Assembly: GCF_963674565.1 (NCBI RefSeq)
Contig: NZ_OY771430.1
Span: 2,108,001-2,172,000 of the forward strand
DNA: 64,000 nt
Direction of reading: 5' to 3'
From: an uncultured Carboxylicivirga sp.
Lineage (GTDB): Bacteria; Bacteroidota; Bacteroidia; Bacteroidales; Marinilabiliaceae
The first letter of the stretch is position 1. The number at the start of each line of letters is the position of its first letter. This document shows, in pieces, positions 49,246-58,920 of this stretch. Under the pieces are notes generated by a model. That model was given only the letters and a program-made list of their open reading frames with translations. It was not told the origin of the DNA and did not search any database. Position numbers and translations under genes: made by a program.

Positions 49246-50379
49246 TTATTTCTTTGGAATTTCAAATCGCATCCAGAAATCTTCATTTGTTTGAGAAGTT
49301 GAGTAATAAGTTCGATCAACACCTTGTTTACTACCTGATGTATAATCATAGCTCACCCAGTCCATTTTTAGTTTCTCAGAACCTGTACCTGAATATTCAA
49401 TCTTACTCAAGGCATATTTATTATTACTTGTCTTACGATAAGAAGTAACAACCTTATATTCATAATTCTGATTTTCTGAAACCAATCCGGAACTGCGACC
49501 AGCATAATGATAACCCTTACTCTTAACTTCCAGCTCATTTCTTATAACCGCATAATCTTTCGAAGAAATATAAATAACACCTTTGTAGTCTATCACTTGT
49601 TCATCTCCCGTTGCATCAAAAGCTGGCTTATTCAAAGTATATTTTATAACCCATATCGAATCCGTATTTTGATTCTCCTGTTCAACAAGTTCTAAATCAA
49701 ACTTATCAACCACACTAATATCCAAAACATTCCCCCTAACCCGCACAATATCAAATTCCAACAGATCATCAGTCCTCAACATGCCCTTAACAATCGGTTT
49801 CTGTTCAAAATTTCTTCTTACTTCCTGCACTTCATAGCCCCTATTCTCGTATGCATTGCTAAAACTTCGATCTCCGTATCCTTTCTCATCAAAATACTTC
49901 AAAGCCATCTCAGTTTTCTGATTCTCATTAACTAATTGCGAAAAATACACCCGTGAACTATAAGCTTCTTCATAATTATCAGAAATCATATTGGCAGCAG
50001 TTTTAATTATTCCATATAATCTTTTAGACTCTGCCTTCACCTCTACCTGATCGATTCCATAACTTTGCTGAATCATCTTTACTTTTACACCTTGTAAACT
50101 CATCAACTCATAGGCCTTTAATTCCTTTGGAAGGTAGCCCACTGCCGAAATTCTAACTGTATAGTTTTTATACTCCTCACTTATTGTAAGTTCAAATAAA
50201 CCATTAAAATCAGTAGCAGTACCCATAAATGAACCAACAACTCCAAGGTTAGCGAACTCCACCGGCTTATTGGTTTCAGCATCGATAACAACACCTTTTA
50301 AGGTCATATTTTGAGCAAATGCAGAGCCAGAAATAAACATCAACAGTAAAACGACAGCTTTTGAAATTCGAATTTGCAT
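49246..50379 (-). CDS. Carboxypeptidase-like regulatory-domain protein
   Basis: 377 residues with a signal peptide (to about residue 22). Residues 25-105 form a CarboxypepD_reg-like beta-sandwich (MTLKGVVIDAETNKPVEFAN, then GTATDFNGLFELTI and VRISAVGYLPKELKA). The rest is beta-rich, with RLYGIIKTAANMISDNYEEA, as in Bacteroidota outer-membrane proteins that pair with TonB systems. It is likely exported to the periplasm or outer membrane; function unknown. Confidence 0.75.
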   Translation of the reverse strand: MQIRISKAVVLLLMFISGSAFAQNMTLKGVVIDAETNKPVEFANLGVVGSFMGTATDFNGLFELTISEEYKNYTVRISAVGYLPKELKAYELMSLQGVKVKMIQQSYGIDQVEVKAESKRLYGIIKTAANMISDNYEEAYSSRVYFSQLVNENQKTEMALKYFDEKGYGDRSFSNAYENRGYEVQEVRRNFEQKPIVKGMLRTDDLLEFDIVRVRGNVLDISVVDKFDLELVEQENQNTDSIWVIKYTLNKPAFDATGDEQVIDYKGVIYISSKDYAVIRNELEVKSKGYHYAGRSSGLVSENQNYEYKVVTSYRKTSNNKYALSKIEYSGTGSEKLKMDWVSYDYTSGSKQGVDRTYYSTSQTNEDFWMRFEIPKK

Positions 50380-50435
50380 TGTAGAAGTTTTTTATAATTT
50401 TGATAAAATTAAAAATCATTTTTAAAGTCTTGGCT

Positions 50436-51155
50436 ATGCTTAGGAACATTTTCGTATTACTTGCCCTTTCATTTTTATTTACCTCCTGTGTTGTTTCTAA
50501 AAAGAAATATGAGGCATTACTGCTTGAAAAGAATGAACTTACTGATGACCTAACAGCTAAAAATAAGGAAAATAAAGAATTACAAAGCAATCTAAACCAA
50601 GCTATTAAAGATTTTGAAGAGATTAAAACTGATTTTGATAAGAGTAATGCTCTAAGATCTGATGAAATAGCAGATTTGATGATCAAAGTAACCCAATTGG
50701 AAGATCAATCAGCTGAACTTAATCAGAAATTAAATGAAACACTTGGTAAATTCAAAGCAAAAGAAAAAGCTGAATATATAGCTGAAGAAGAACTTAAAGA
50801 AACATTACAACTAATAACAGCACTAAAACGAGACACTGCCAACCTGCAATACTCAATTCGTATGGCTAAGCAACGTAGCCAAAATTTACAACAGGAATTA
50901 AGCGATACCAAATCAAAACTAACAAACACTAATGCTAAGAAATTTGAAATTTCAAAAGCTCTGGAGGCTCAAACCACTGAAGTGAAAAATCTGGAACAAC
51001 GACTGGTTAAGAGTCAACAAAATCTGACTGAGATTTCTGATGCATTTATTGCATTACGCAAAGAGCTTCTTTCTGCCAAAACAAGTAATACCCCTATTGA
51101 CCCTAATAAAAACAAATACATCGACCGTATTGCCAAATTACTGGGTCATTATTAA
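50436..51155 (+). CDS. Coiled-coil lipoprotein
   Basis: 239 residues from the ATG at 50436 (MLRNIFVLLALSFLFTSC; lipobox Cys near residue 18). A TTG further upstream is not preferred. Almost all of the mature protein is a coiled coil rich in Glu, Lys, Asn and Gln (residues 25-215). The end is polar (IDPNKNKYIDRIAKLLGHY). Such lipoproteins tether to the outer membrane and act as spacers or scaffolds. No OmpA domain is present. Confidence 0.75.
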   Translation: MLRNIFVLLALSFLFTSCVVSKKKYEALLLEKNELTDDLTAKNKENKELQSNLNQAIKDFEEIKTDFDKSNALRSDEIADLMIKVTQLEDQSAELNQKLNETLGKFKAKEKAEYIAEEELKETLQLITALKRDTANLQYSIRMAKQRSQNLQQELSDTKSKLTNTNAKKFEISKALEAQTTEVKNLEQRLVKSQQNLTEISDAFIALRKELLSAKTSNTPIDPNKNKYIDRIAKLLGHY

Positions 51156-51158
51156 AAC

Positions 51159-52937
51159 CTAAAAGTAGATATAGCTTAAAACAGCAACTGTAACTACCAT
51201 ATATATTACAGTTAAAGGAAATCCTATTTTAAAGAAATCTTTAAAATTATATCCTCCCGGACCATATACCATCAAATTTGTTTGATATCCAATTGGAGTT
51301 AAAAAGTTGGCCGCTGCTGCAAAGGAAACAACCAAAACAAAAGGCATTGGATCTAATCCCAGGTTTTTAGCAGCAGTAATAGAAATTGGAAACAGAATAG
51401 CAACAGAAGCCTTATTAGTAATATAAGCTGCCAACACCGATGTTATAAGGTAAATACCAACCAATAATGATATCCGCCCAAAAGGTAAGAAGATAGAAAT
51501 CACAAAATTGGCAATCATATCAGCAACACCAGTTTTCATCATTGCTGTACCCAAAGCCAAAGATAAAGCAATGATAACACCCAGGTTATAATCAATACTT
51601 TTAGGTAAGTCCTTTGCCGACACAACTCTTAAGAGATTAATCAAAGCAAGTACAATCAAAAGCCCTAAAAATAAGGGGACCAATTTGATTGCAGAAAGAA
51701 ATATGGCTAATAGTGTTCCACCAAACAACACCCAAATCTTATATCTTTCAGGTTTTCGCAGCTCTTTAACACGGGAGATTACATAGAAATCGATTTGATT
51801 CTGAATATGACTCGTAAAACTTTCACCTGCCAACAATAACAAAACGTCGCCAGCCTTTAATTTCACTTCTTCAATGGCTCCCTTGATTCTCTCACCATTA
51901 CGATGAATCGCCAATAAAGCAGAATCATATCTACCTCTGAAATAAATCTCTTTAATCTGCTTGGTTATCAAAGAGCTATTATGCGAAATAACAATTTCAA
52001 CAATCTGAGACCGCTTCAACTTCGACATCATTCCAACAGAAGGAACAGTTAAGTCACTGTTTTCAGAAAGAAGACTGGCCACATTGTTATTATCTCCAGC
52101 AAATCGTAGCAAATCACCCTCCATTAACACAAAGCCATCTTTTAATATTTGAAGAGTTTGCTTACCTCGGATAATTTCAACCAATAATAAACCGTATTTG
52201 CCGTTAAGGTCAGCCTCTTTCAGTGTTTTACCAATCAACTTGGAATTACGTCGCACTTCAGCTTCTACTAAATATTTTCTTTCTGATTCCTGAAAATCAT
52301 CTATAGCCGTTGAACGATCAGGTAACAATCGATAGCTAAAGAAATAAAGGTAAAGAAACCCAATTACCAACATTGGAAAACCAACCCAGAAAAAATCAAA
52401 CATTTCCAATGGTTGCATTTCAGGTATAATATCCTGATCATTAACCATACCTCCAACAATTAGGTTAGTTGATGTACCGATTAAGGTAACACATCCTCCT
52501 AAAATTGCGGCATACGATAATGGAATCAACAATTTTGATGAAGATACTCCATTCCGCTTACTCCACTGGTGTACATATGGCATCATTACAGCAACCAACG
52601 GTGTATTATTCAGAAAAGCTGAAAAGCCACCAACCCAAAGCATCATCCTACCCAAAAAACTTCGGTACGTAGAAGAAACCGGAAAAATTCTAGAAAAGAA
52701 AATTTCAATGACTGATGTTTGCCGGATTGCGTCTCCCAGTAGCAACAGCATTATTATCACTGCTATTTGTTCGTTGGCAAAGCCGGCTAAAATTTCTGTA
52801 GGGGTGAGTATTTTAAAAATACCCAATATCATCACAGCAACGAAAAATGTGAATGCGGCGCCCATTATTTCCTTATACAAGGACACAAGGATGAAAGCAA
52901 TAACCACAAAAACTATGATCACATCAAAATATTGCAT
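51159..52937 (-). CDS. SLC13-family anion permease with two TrkA-C domains
   Basis: 592 residues. Membrane halves flank a central soluble part with two TrkA_C/RCK_C domains (about residues 215-300 and 305-390; VEAEVRRNSKLIGKTLKEAD and VISHNSSLITKQIKEIYFRG). SNTNLIVGGM (GTSTNLIVGG) and the C-terminal GYQTNLMVYGPGGYNFKDFF are the paired SLC13 substrate/sodium sites. Members move sulfate, phosphate or dicarboxylates. Convergent with the lipoprotein gene, stop-to-stop distance is three bases. Confidence 0.88.
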   Translation of the reverse strand: MQYFDVIIVFVVIAFILVSLYKEIMGAAFTFFVAVMILGIFKILTPTEILAGFANEQIAVIIMLLLLGDAIRQTSVIEIFFSRIFPVSSTYRSFLGRMMLWVGGFSAFLNNTPLVAVMMPYVHQWSKRNGVSSSKLLIPLSYAAILGGCVTLIGTSTNLIVGGMVNDQDIIPEMQPLEMFDFFWVGFPMLVIGFLYLYFFSYRLLPDRSTAIDDFQESERKYLVEAEVRRNSKLIGKTLKEADLNGKYGLLLVEIIRGKQTLQILKDGFVLMEGDLLRFAGDNNNVASLLSENSDLTVPSVGMMSKLKRSQIVEIVISHNSSLITKQIKEIYFRGRYDSALLAIHRNGERIKGAIEEVKLKAGDVLLLLAGESFTSHIQNQIDFYVISRVKELRKPERYKIWVLFGGTLLAIFLSAIKLVPLFLGLLIVLALINLLRVVSAKDLPKSIDYNLGVIIALSLALGTAMMKTGVADMIANFVISIFLPFGRISLLVGIYLITSVLAAYITNKASVAILFPISITAAKNLGLDPMPFVLVVSFAAAANFLTPIGYQTNLMVYGPGGYNFKDFFKIGFPLTVIYMVVTVAVLSYIYF

Positions 52938-53064
52938 GCGTTAGAGGTCAAATAAATATGCTAAATTTGCGTTGTTTCAGGCCAAACCTGTAACTAACAA
53001 AAATAGAAATTATAAATTAATTACCGAATTTTTCATTTATTCGGTTTGCCTTGGTTAGAAATAA

Positions 53065-54900
53065 ATGCAGCAAAATATAAGATTTATTGAACTTTTATCT
53101 CCGGCTAAAAACCTGGAATGCGGTATAACAGCTATCAATAACGGAGCAGATGCAGTTTATATTGGAGGTCCGGGTTTTGGAGCCCGCAAACAGGCTGGTA
53201 ATTCTTTAGAAGATATCGCACAATTGATTGAATATGCTCATTTATTTAACGTAAAAATATACATGGCTATCAACACCGTTTTGAATGACAATGAAATTGA
53301 AGCTGCCAATAAACTGATTTATTCAGCATATAACATCGGTGTAGATGCCATCATAATTCAGGATATGGGTTTACTGGAAACCAACCTGCCTCCCATTCCT
53401 ATTCATGCAAGTACCCAAACTGACAATCGAACCCCAGAGAAAGTTCAGTTTCTGGAAAAGGCAGGTTTTGATCAGGTTGTTTTGGCTCGTGAGTTATCAC
53501 TTAAGCAAATTAATGATATAAGTAGCCAAACAAATGTTGCTCTTGAATATTTTATCCATGGAGCACTATGTGTTTGTTATAGTGGCCAATGTTACATGAG
53601 TGCATCTATCAACGGCAGAAGTGCCAACAGAGGTGAGTGTGCGCAACCCTGCAGATTAAAATACTCGTTAAAAGATAAGGACGGCAACCTATTGTACAAA
53701 GACAAGCACTTACTTTCGTTGAAAGATTTAAATCAAACACCGAATCTGGATGAGTTGATTGATGCAGGAATCACTTCATTTAAAATTGAGGGGCGTCTTA
53801 AATCAAAAGACTATGTTGCTAATATTACAGCTCATTACCGTAAGATATTGGATGAGATTATTGACAAACGGACTGATTTACAGCAAGCTTCTACAGGTAA
53901 AATCACGAATAACTTTCAACCCGTTCCTGAAAAAAGTTTTAACCGTGGCTTTACAAGTTATTACCTGCACGATAGAGATGAATCAGTATGGTCGATTGAC
54001 ACACCTAAGGCATTGGGTGAATACATTGGTGTTGTAAATAAAATTGGCAAAGACTTTTTTGAACTAAATGAGTCAATTAAGATTGCCAATGGTGATGGAT
54101 TATGTTTTTTTGATCAATATAAAAACCTTCAAGGATTAAGAGTCAATATAAGTAATGGCAATAAAATAATGCCTAACGAAATGAAAGGTCTTAAACCGGG
54201 AACCATAATTTATCGAAATAATGATGTTGCGTTTCAACAAACCTTAATGCAGAAAGAAAGTGAAAGACGAATCAGGATTGATATGACACTTTTTGAAACT
54301 ACCACCGGTTTGCAGTTAGTAATAAAGGATGAGAATGATTTCAGTTCATCCACAACTATTGAGTTAGAAACCAAAGAAACAGCCCAAAACAAGGAACGTC
54401 TGATTAGTCAGGCTGAGAATCAGTTAATAAAATTGGGTAACACACCATATTACGTTGATCAGATTCAACTTAATCATGAATTCTACTGGTTTGTTCCTGC
54501 CTCTATATTAAACGAACTGCGCCGATTGGCCATTGAAAACCATACTTCAGAAAGGTTAAAAGCCTATCAGCCTAAGAAAATTGAATTTACGAAGACATCA
54601 CATCCTTATCCTGTTCATCAACTCGACTTTAAGGCTAACATTACCAATGGTAAAGCTAAAGCATTTTATGAGCGCCATGGTGTAGACAAAACCGAATGGG
54701 GATTTGAAAAACAAGTTGTTAAACATTCGTTTGAGGTAATGACAACCAAACATTGCTTATTGTATATGGCTGGAAAATGCCTGAAGGAACATCCAGAGGT
54801 AAAAAAACAGCTGCCAATGACCTTATTTAATAAACAGGACAGTTACCTGTTAGAATTTAACTGCAAAGCCTGCGAGATGAATATTATTAAGAAGAATTAG
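53065..54900 (+). CDS. rlhA: U32-family protein, RlhA-like
   Basis: 611 residues. ELLSPAKNLECGITAINNGA is the TIM-barrel start; EYFIHGALCVCYSGQCYMSA and GRSANRGECAQPCRLKY are the U32 signature with four Cys for an iron-sulfur cluster. In E. coli RlhA this protein hydroxylates 23S rRNA C2501; other U32 members act on ubiquinone or tRNA. The length and C-terminal domain fit RlhA, ending CKACEMNIIKKN with additional Cys. Conserved chromosomal gene. Confidence 0.85.
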   Translation: MQQNIRFIELLSPAKNLECGITAINNGADAVYIGGPGFGARKQAGNSLEDIAQLIEYAHLFNVKIYMAINTVLNDNEIEAANKLIYSAYNIGVDAIIIQDMGLLETNLPPIPIHASTQTDNRTPEKVQFLEKAGFDQVVLARELSLKQINDISSQTNVALEYFIHGALCVCYSGQCYMSASINGRSANRGECAQPCRLKYSLKDKDGNLLYKDKHLLSLKDLNQTPNLDELIDAGITSFKIEGRLKSKDYVANITAHYRKILDEIIDKRTDLQQASTGKITNNFQPVPEKSFNRGFTSYYLHDRDESVWSIDTPKALGEYIGVVNKIGKDFFELNESIKIANGDGLCFFDQYKNLQGLRVNISNGNKIMPNEMKGLKPGTIIYRNNDVAFQQTLMQKESERRIRIDMTLFETTTGLQLVIKDENDFSSSTTIELETKETAQNKERLISQAENQLIKLGNTPYYVDQIQLNHEFYWFVPASILNELRRLAIENHTSERLKAYQPKKIEFTKTSHPYPVHQLDFKANITNGKAKAFYERHGVDKTEWGFEKQVVKHSFEVMTTKHCLLYMAGKCLKEHPEVKKQLPMTLFNKQDSYLLEFNCKACEMNIIKKN

Positions 54901-55059
54901 TATTTTAGTTTTTAGTCAGTAGTTAGTAGACGATCATTTCTTAATCAGGTAAATAAATACAACTTATCAAGTATATTAAACCAGAAATTGGCCACATTAA
55001 CGAATCTGCTATACAGTATATCCCCATGCGACCAATTTGTGTCTTATTTATTGGTATTA

Positions 55060-57102
55060 CTACCAATCTAAACTAACCTGCATGCCAGCTTTAATCCATC
55101 TTCCGGGTTGAGGAACATTCCCTAAATCGTAAAATGTTACATCAAACAAGTTACTGGCATCCACATAGATTTTATATTTGGATTCATTCCATTGTAACCA
55201 CAAATCACTTAGCCAGAAAGGATTATAATCAACAGCAACCGATTCGCTTGCACTAATGTATTTGCGATAACCACCTTCCCGATCCTGCCACTGCACATTG
55301 ATTCCGGCGCTAAGTTTCTTTAGCAACTGAAAATTGGCAGCTATATTTATTTTATGCTTTAAATAATCCATTACATAAACCGATTCATAATCAGCAGGTG
55401 CATTCTTTTCCTGATCAATATAAGAATAACCAAAGTCAATAGAGTTAAGCGGTGATGATTGCCATAAATCTTTTACATTAAGTTTCCCCTGAAAGTTCAC
55501 TCCGTATGAATCCATATCGGACAGATTACGGGTTTTGTATTCCACTTCCCCTTCCAGTCTTCCCCAATCAATGAGATTTTCTGATTCACGATAAAACGCA
55601 CTAACCTGTCCTTTAAACCAATCATTTATAAACTTAACTCCACCTTCATAAGTAAGAGCTTCTTCCGGTTTTAAATCAGGATTTCCAATATTGGTTGGTC
55701 CATCATAAAATAGATCAGTAAAGGTTGGTAAACGTAATGACTTATTAATACTTCCAAAAATCTTTGTATTGGATGAAGCCCAATAACTGATATCCAGACC
55801 CGGAAAGAAATTAACACCCAAATCGAGTGATGAGTTCCAGTTTATGAGCAGACCTGCCGAAACAGAAAAATTATTGTAAGTATAAACATGCTCCAGAAAG
55901 GTTGACATATTGGTACGTTGATACGATTTGGTGAATTGAGCATCCTCGCCCGGAACATCCATTGGATCATCCATATCAATTCCAATATTGTTACTCCATA
56001 TATTTTCGCTTCGCAACTCGCCACCTAAAGAAGTTTTACCCAATACCCATGGAACTACAGCATTTACATTTGCTCCATATACATCAGTCAAATGATAGTT
56101 ATGCTTTGTATACCAGGCTGGAGCTTCGTTTCTGAAGAGTTCAAACCGATCCTGATGACGTCGCCAATACAATGCAGGTGTTATTTTAACTCGACTACCT
56201 GATGTCATCTTAACCGAGGCAAATGTTGTTTTAGTCTGCTCAAATTGTTCAGGGTAAGCTGCAGTGTAAAAAGCATTAGCCCCAAAAGCCTTATCATTAT
56301 ATCCAAGCTGAAAATCCAGTTTCTCATTTCCAAAATCAAGTAGCCCCTGATAAAAAACACTATTATTTTTAAAATCGGTATTATTGATATAACCATCACT
56401 GCCAGCAGCACATGCCGATGCATAACTTTTCAATTTTCCGGTTTGAATGGTCGTATTGGCTGTTATATTATACAAACCGTTTTGCCCGGCCATAGCATTA
56501 AAAGTAGCATTATTGGATGATTTTGATCCGGTTATAAAATTAATGGCTCCACTAAAAGCACCAGGTCCGTAAACTCTTGCTCCAGGTCCTTCAAGTATCT
56601 CAACCCTTTCGATACTTTGCATATCAACCGGAAGATTAAGGTTATGATGGCCCGTTTGTGGATCAGTGATATTGATACCGTTAAAAAGTACCATTACCTG
56701 ATCAAACGATCCACCCCGGATACTTATATCCGCCTGTGTGCCCAATGGACCACGCTGACGAACATCCACATTCATAGCGTAACGCAAAAGATCCTGAACA
56801 CTAAATACTGGAAGTTCTTCAATTTCCTTTCGGGTAATCACCTGTAGTACCCGTCCAACCTCTGAATAGACTGCTGTTGAACGACGTGCAGTTACCTCCA
56901 CTTCTTCAAGATTAATTTTCTTATTAATTGATGTAGTATCCGTTTGTGCAAGTGTATCTTTTAACCCAAACCAACTTAAATAAACTGCCAATAACGTTCC
57001 AATACGAACCAACTTATGCATACTGCTGAAGATGGCATAACTTCTTCCCAACCAATGTTTAAATGAAATGACGTTTTGCGAAAACATTACTTTTATTTTC
57101 AT
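55060..57102 (-). CDS. TonB-dependent receptor, BtuB-like, with N-terminal extension
   Basis: 680 residues. A short pre-signal region carries FKHWLGRSYAIFSSMHKLVR, followed by a signal helix (IGTLLAVYLSWFGL, cleavage near TLAQ). The TonB-box/plug region has LEEVEVTARRSTAVYSEVG, SVQDLLRYAMNVDVRQRGPL, and GPGARVYGPGAFSGAINFIT; the barrel ends ...KAGMQVSLDW. The plug is BtuB/cobalamin-receptor-like, but no corrinoid riboswitch was found upstream, so the ligand is uncertain. It overlaps the upstream gene by 44 bases and shares its N-terminal motif. Confidence 0.82.
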   Translation of the reverse strand: MKIKVMFSQNVISFKHWLGRSYAIFSSMHKLVRIGTLLAVYLSWFGLKDTLAQTDTTSINKKINLEEVEVTARRSTAVYSEVGRVLQVITRKEIEELPVFSVQDLLRYAMNVDVRQRGPLGTQADISIRGGSFDQVMVLFNGINITDPQTGHHNLNLPVDMQSIERVEILEGPGARVYGPGAFSGAINFITGSKSSNNATFNAMAGQNGLYNITANTTIQTGKLKSYASACAAGSDGYINNTDFKNNSVFYQGLLDFGNEKLDFQLGYNDKAFGANAFYTAAYPEQFEQTKTTFASVKMTSGSRVKITPALYWRRHQDRFELFRNEAPAWYTKHNYHLTDVYGANVNAVVPWVLGKTSLGGELRSENIWSNNIGIDMDDPMDVPGEDAQFTKSYQRTNMSTFLEHVYTYNNFSVSAGLLINWNSSLDLGVNFFPGLDISYWASSNTKIFGSINKSLRLPTFTDLFYDGPTNIGNPDLKPEEALTYEGGVKFINDWFKGQVSAFYRESENLIDWGRLEGEVEYKTRNLSDMDSYGVNFQGKLNVKDLWQSSPLNSIDFGYSYIDQEKNAPADYESVYVMDYLKHKINIAANFQLLKKLSAGINVQWQDREGGYRKYISASESVAVDYNPFWLSDLWLQWNESKYKIYVDASNLFDVTFYDLGNVPQPGRWIKAGMQVSLDW

Positions 57103-57541
57103 AACTAAATAGATATAATATAGAATGGTAAATAATAGACAATAGAATAACTTTCCGCTTCCATACCGAAGCAGATAAATTCATACTTAACACTGTCAAA
57201 GACAGGTTAAAAAATAATATATGTTCTAATGATATTTCCCCACAAAGGGACGGTAGATCAACAGCTAATACTGAAAATAAAAAAACAGCTAACAAACTAA
57301 CTAATGTAGGCAGAACCAAATCTTCCTCCGAATCAATTTCAAAGTCATTATCTTGAACAAATTCATTGATGAGAATTACACCAGACAAAGAAGATTTACG
57401 CAGAGCCTGACCAACAACCGGCACATCTATGTGACCAATTGAAACCTCTCTTCCCAAACTACTAAAGACAGCCCAGCCCTTTCGACTCCATTGACTGAAG
57501 CGAAGACTGGTTGGGACGATATTTTTCTTTTGTTGAATCAT
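57059..57541 (-). CDS. Small membrane protein sharing the receptor's N-terminal motif
   Basis: 160 residues. Residues 15-38 (FSQWSRKGWAVFSSLGREVS, then IGHI) match the beginning of the downstream TonB receptor in the pattern F..W..R..A.FSS....V.IG. Two hydrophobic segments follow (near 80-105 and 105-130 region, VSLLAVFLFSVLAVDL and ILFFNLSLTVLSM). No family recognised. It overlaps the receptor gene by 44 bases, so the two are coupled and likely act together. Confidence 0.6.
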   Translation of the reverse strand: MIQQKKNIVPTSLRFSQWSRKGWAVFSSLGREVSIGHIDVPVVGQALRKSSLSGVILINEFVQDNDFEIDSEEDLVLPTLVSLLAVFLFSVLAVDLPSLCGEISLEHILFFNLSLTVLSMNLSASVWKRKVILLSIIYHSILYLFSYENKSNVFAKRHFI

Positions 57542-57851
57542 TTATTGCTGGAAACAAAGATAAGTTTATTTTTAATGATCTATAGTAGAAATATATTCAT
57601 CTCACAAACTATTTAGTAAGTTCAAACTACATTATAAACTCGCATTAAATATGAGATCTTACACTCACTTATTTAACATTTAAGTTAACAACAATGAGAA
57701 AGTATTAGCTTCAATTAAAATGATGATGATAATTCAACAATCATTTTTTAAATCATACCATTTCTTCGAAGACGAAAGCATAAAGTTAAGGACACTGTAT
57801 TTTAAAAGCCTTGTTATTTTGCTTAAATTAGCCCTCTGAACATTGAAAGAT
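57542..57851. other. Intergenic region, divergent promoters
   Basis: About 310 AT-rich bases between divergent genes. No cobalamin riboswitch (no conserved GCCACTG-type core) or hairpin is seen. Confidence 0.35.
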
Positions 57852-58919
57852 ATGATGAATCAATTTCACAAAATATTATTAAGCCTAATAGTTACTGCAT
57901 TTATTTGCAGCTTTACAGGCACTGCTCAGGATTATGCAAAAACAGGTGATGGTTATGGTGTTAGAGAAATTCTTGAATTTGACGCAAGCCGTTACACAAC
58001 ATTAAAAATAACTAACCAACACGGCAATATAACTATTAATGGATGGGACCGCGATACAATTGAAGTTCAAACTTTAATAAATGTTCAAGCTCCTGGCAGT
58101 AACTCTGCAGAAGAGGTATTGCGCTTTATATCCATTGAAAGAGCCGATAGATCAGGCATGCTAATATTCCGTACACAGTTTGATGATGAGTTTTTTTCAA
58201 ATTTTCCTTTCAGTATTGAGTACAACATTAGCTTACCTAAAAAAATGATGCTTCAGATCAGCAATAACTTAGGTGATGTATTAATTCAGAATATTGACGG
58301 CAAAATTAATTTACAACAGGATTATGGCAATATGCATCTTATAAATTCCAACAATAAACTTGTACATACTTTTAACCTGAATTTTGTAGAGGCTAAATTT
58401 GAATCGTGTAATACAATTAATGGAAAATTAAATAACTGCACGGTTACTGCAGATAAAATGAATCAGATGAATTTTAAAAGTGAATATTCCCTTTTTAAAA
58501 TTGACAATGCAAGAAGTATCAGTTTAAATTCTAATACCGATAGAATTAACGTCAACCAAAGTGATAGTTTAAAGGTAACAGGTAAGCAATTAATTGTTAA
58601 TTGTAAAAAACTTAATACTTATGGCTTTTTTGAAATTGACAGAGGCCAACTGATGGTTAATTCAGGTGCACTACTTTCGCAATTATCCATCTCTAATCAG
58701 ATGGCAAACACCATTCTTTCTTTACCTGTCAATTATTCATATGTCATTAATGGTGAGGTTGCCAACGGTACAATAAATCATCCCGACAAAAACAAATTGC
58801 AAATACTAAAAGAAGGTACCAAACAGTCGTTTTCAGGTATGATTAATTCTGATAATATAACCACTGGCCAACTTATACTTTTCAATAAAAATTCTGATCT
58901 AACAATAAAAACATACTAA
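57852..58919 (+). CDS. DUF4097-like secreted beta-helix protein
   Basis: 355 residues from the ATG at 57852; an upstream TTG is not preferred. Signal peptide (HKILLSLIVTAFICSF), then YTTLKITNQHGNITINGWDR and IEYNISLPKKMMLQISNNLG, the DUF4097 putative-adhesin pattern of short repeated strands (GDVLIQNIDGKINLQQDYGN). It probably forms a parallel beta-helix at the cell surface or in the periplasm. It ends one base before the aminopeptidase gene, so they share a transcript. Confidence 0.72.
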   Translation: MMNQFHKILLSLIVTAFICSFTGTAQDYAKTGDGYGVREILEFDASRYTTLKITNQHGNITINGWDRDTIEVQTLINVQAPGSNSAEEVLRFISIERADRSGMLIFRTQFDDEFFSNFPFSIEYNISLPKKMMLQISNNLGDVLIQNIDGKINLQQDYGNMHLINSNNKLVHTFNLNFVEAKFESCNTINGKLNNCTVTADKMNQMNFKSEYSLFKIDNARSISLNSNTDRINVNQSDSLKVTGKQLIVNCKKLNTYGFFEIDRGQLMVNSGALLSQLSISNQMANTILSLPVNYSYVINGEVANGTINHPDKNKLQILKEGTKQSFSGMINSDNITTGQLILFNKNSDLTIKTY

Positions 58920-58920
58920 T

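Noticed and set aside
57542..57851. Cobalamin riboswitch before the BtuB-like receptor operon
   Set aside because: None of the conserved riboswitch core is visible in the 310-bp spacer.
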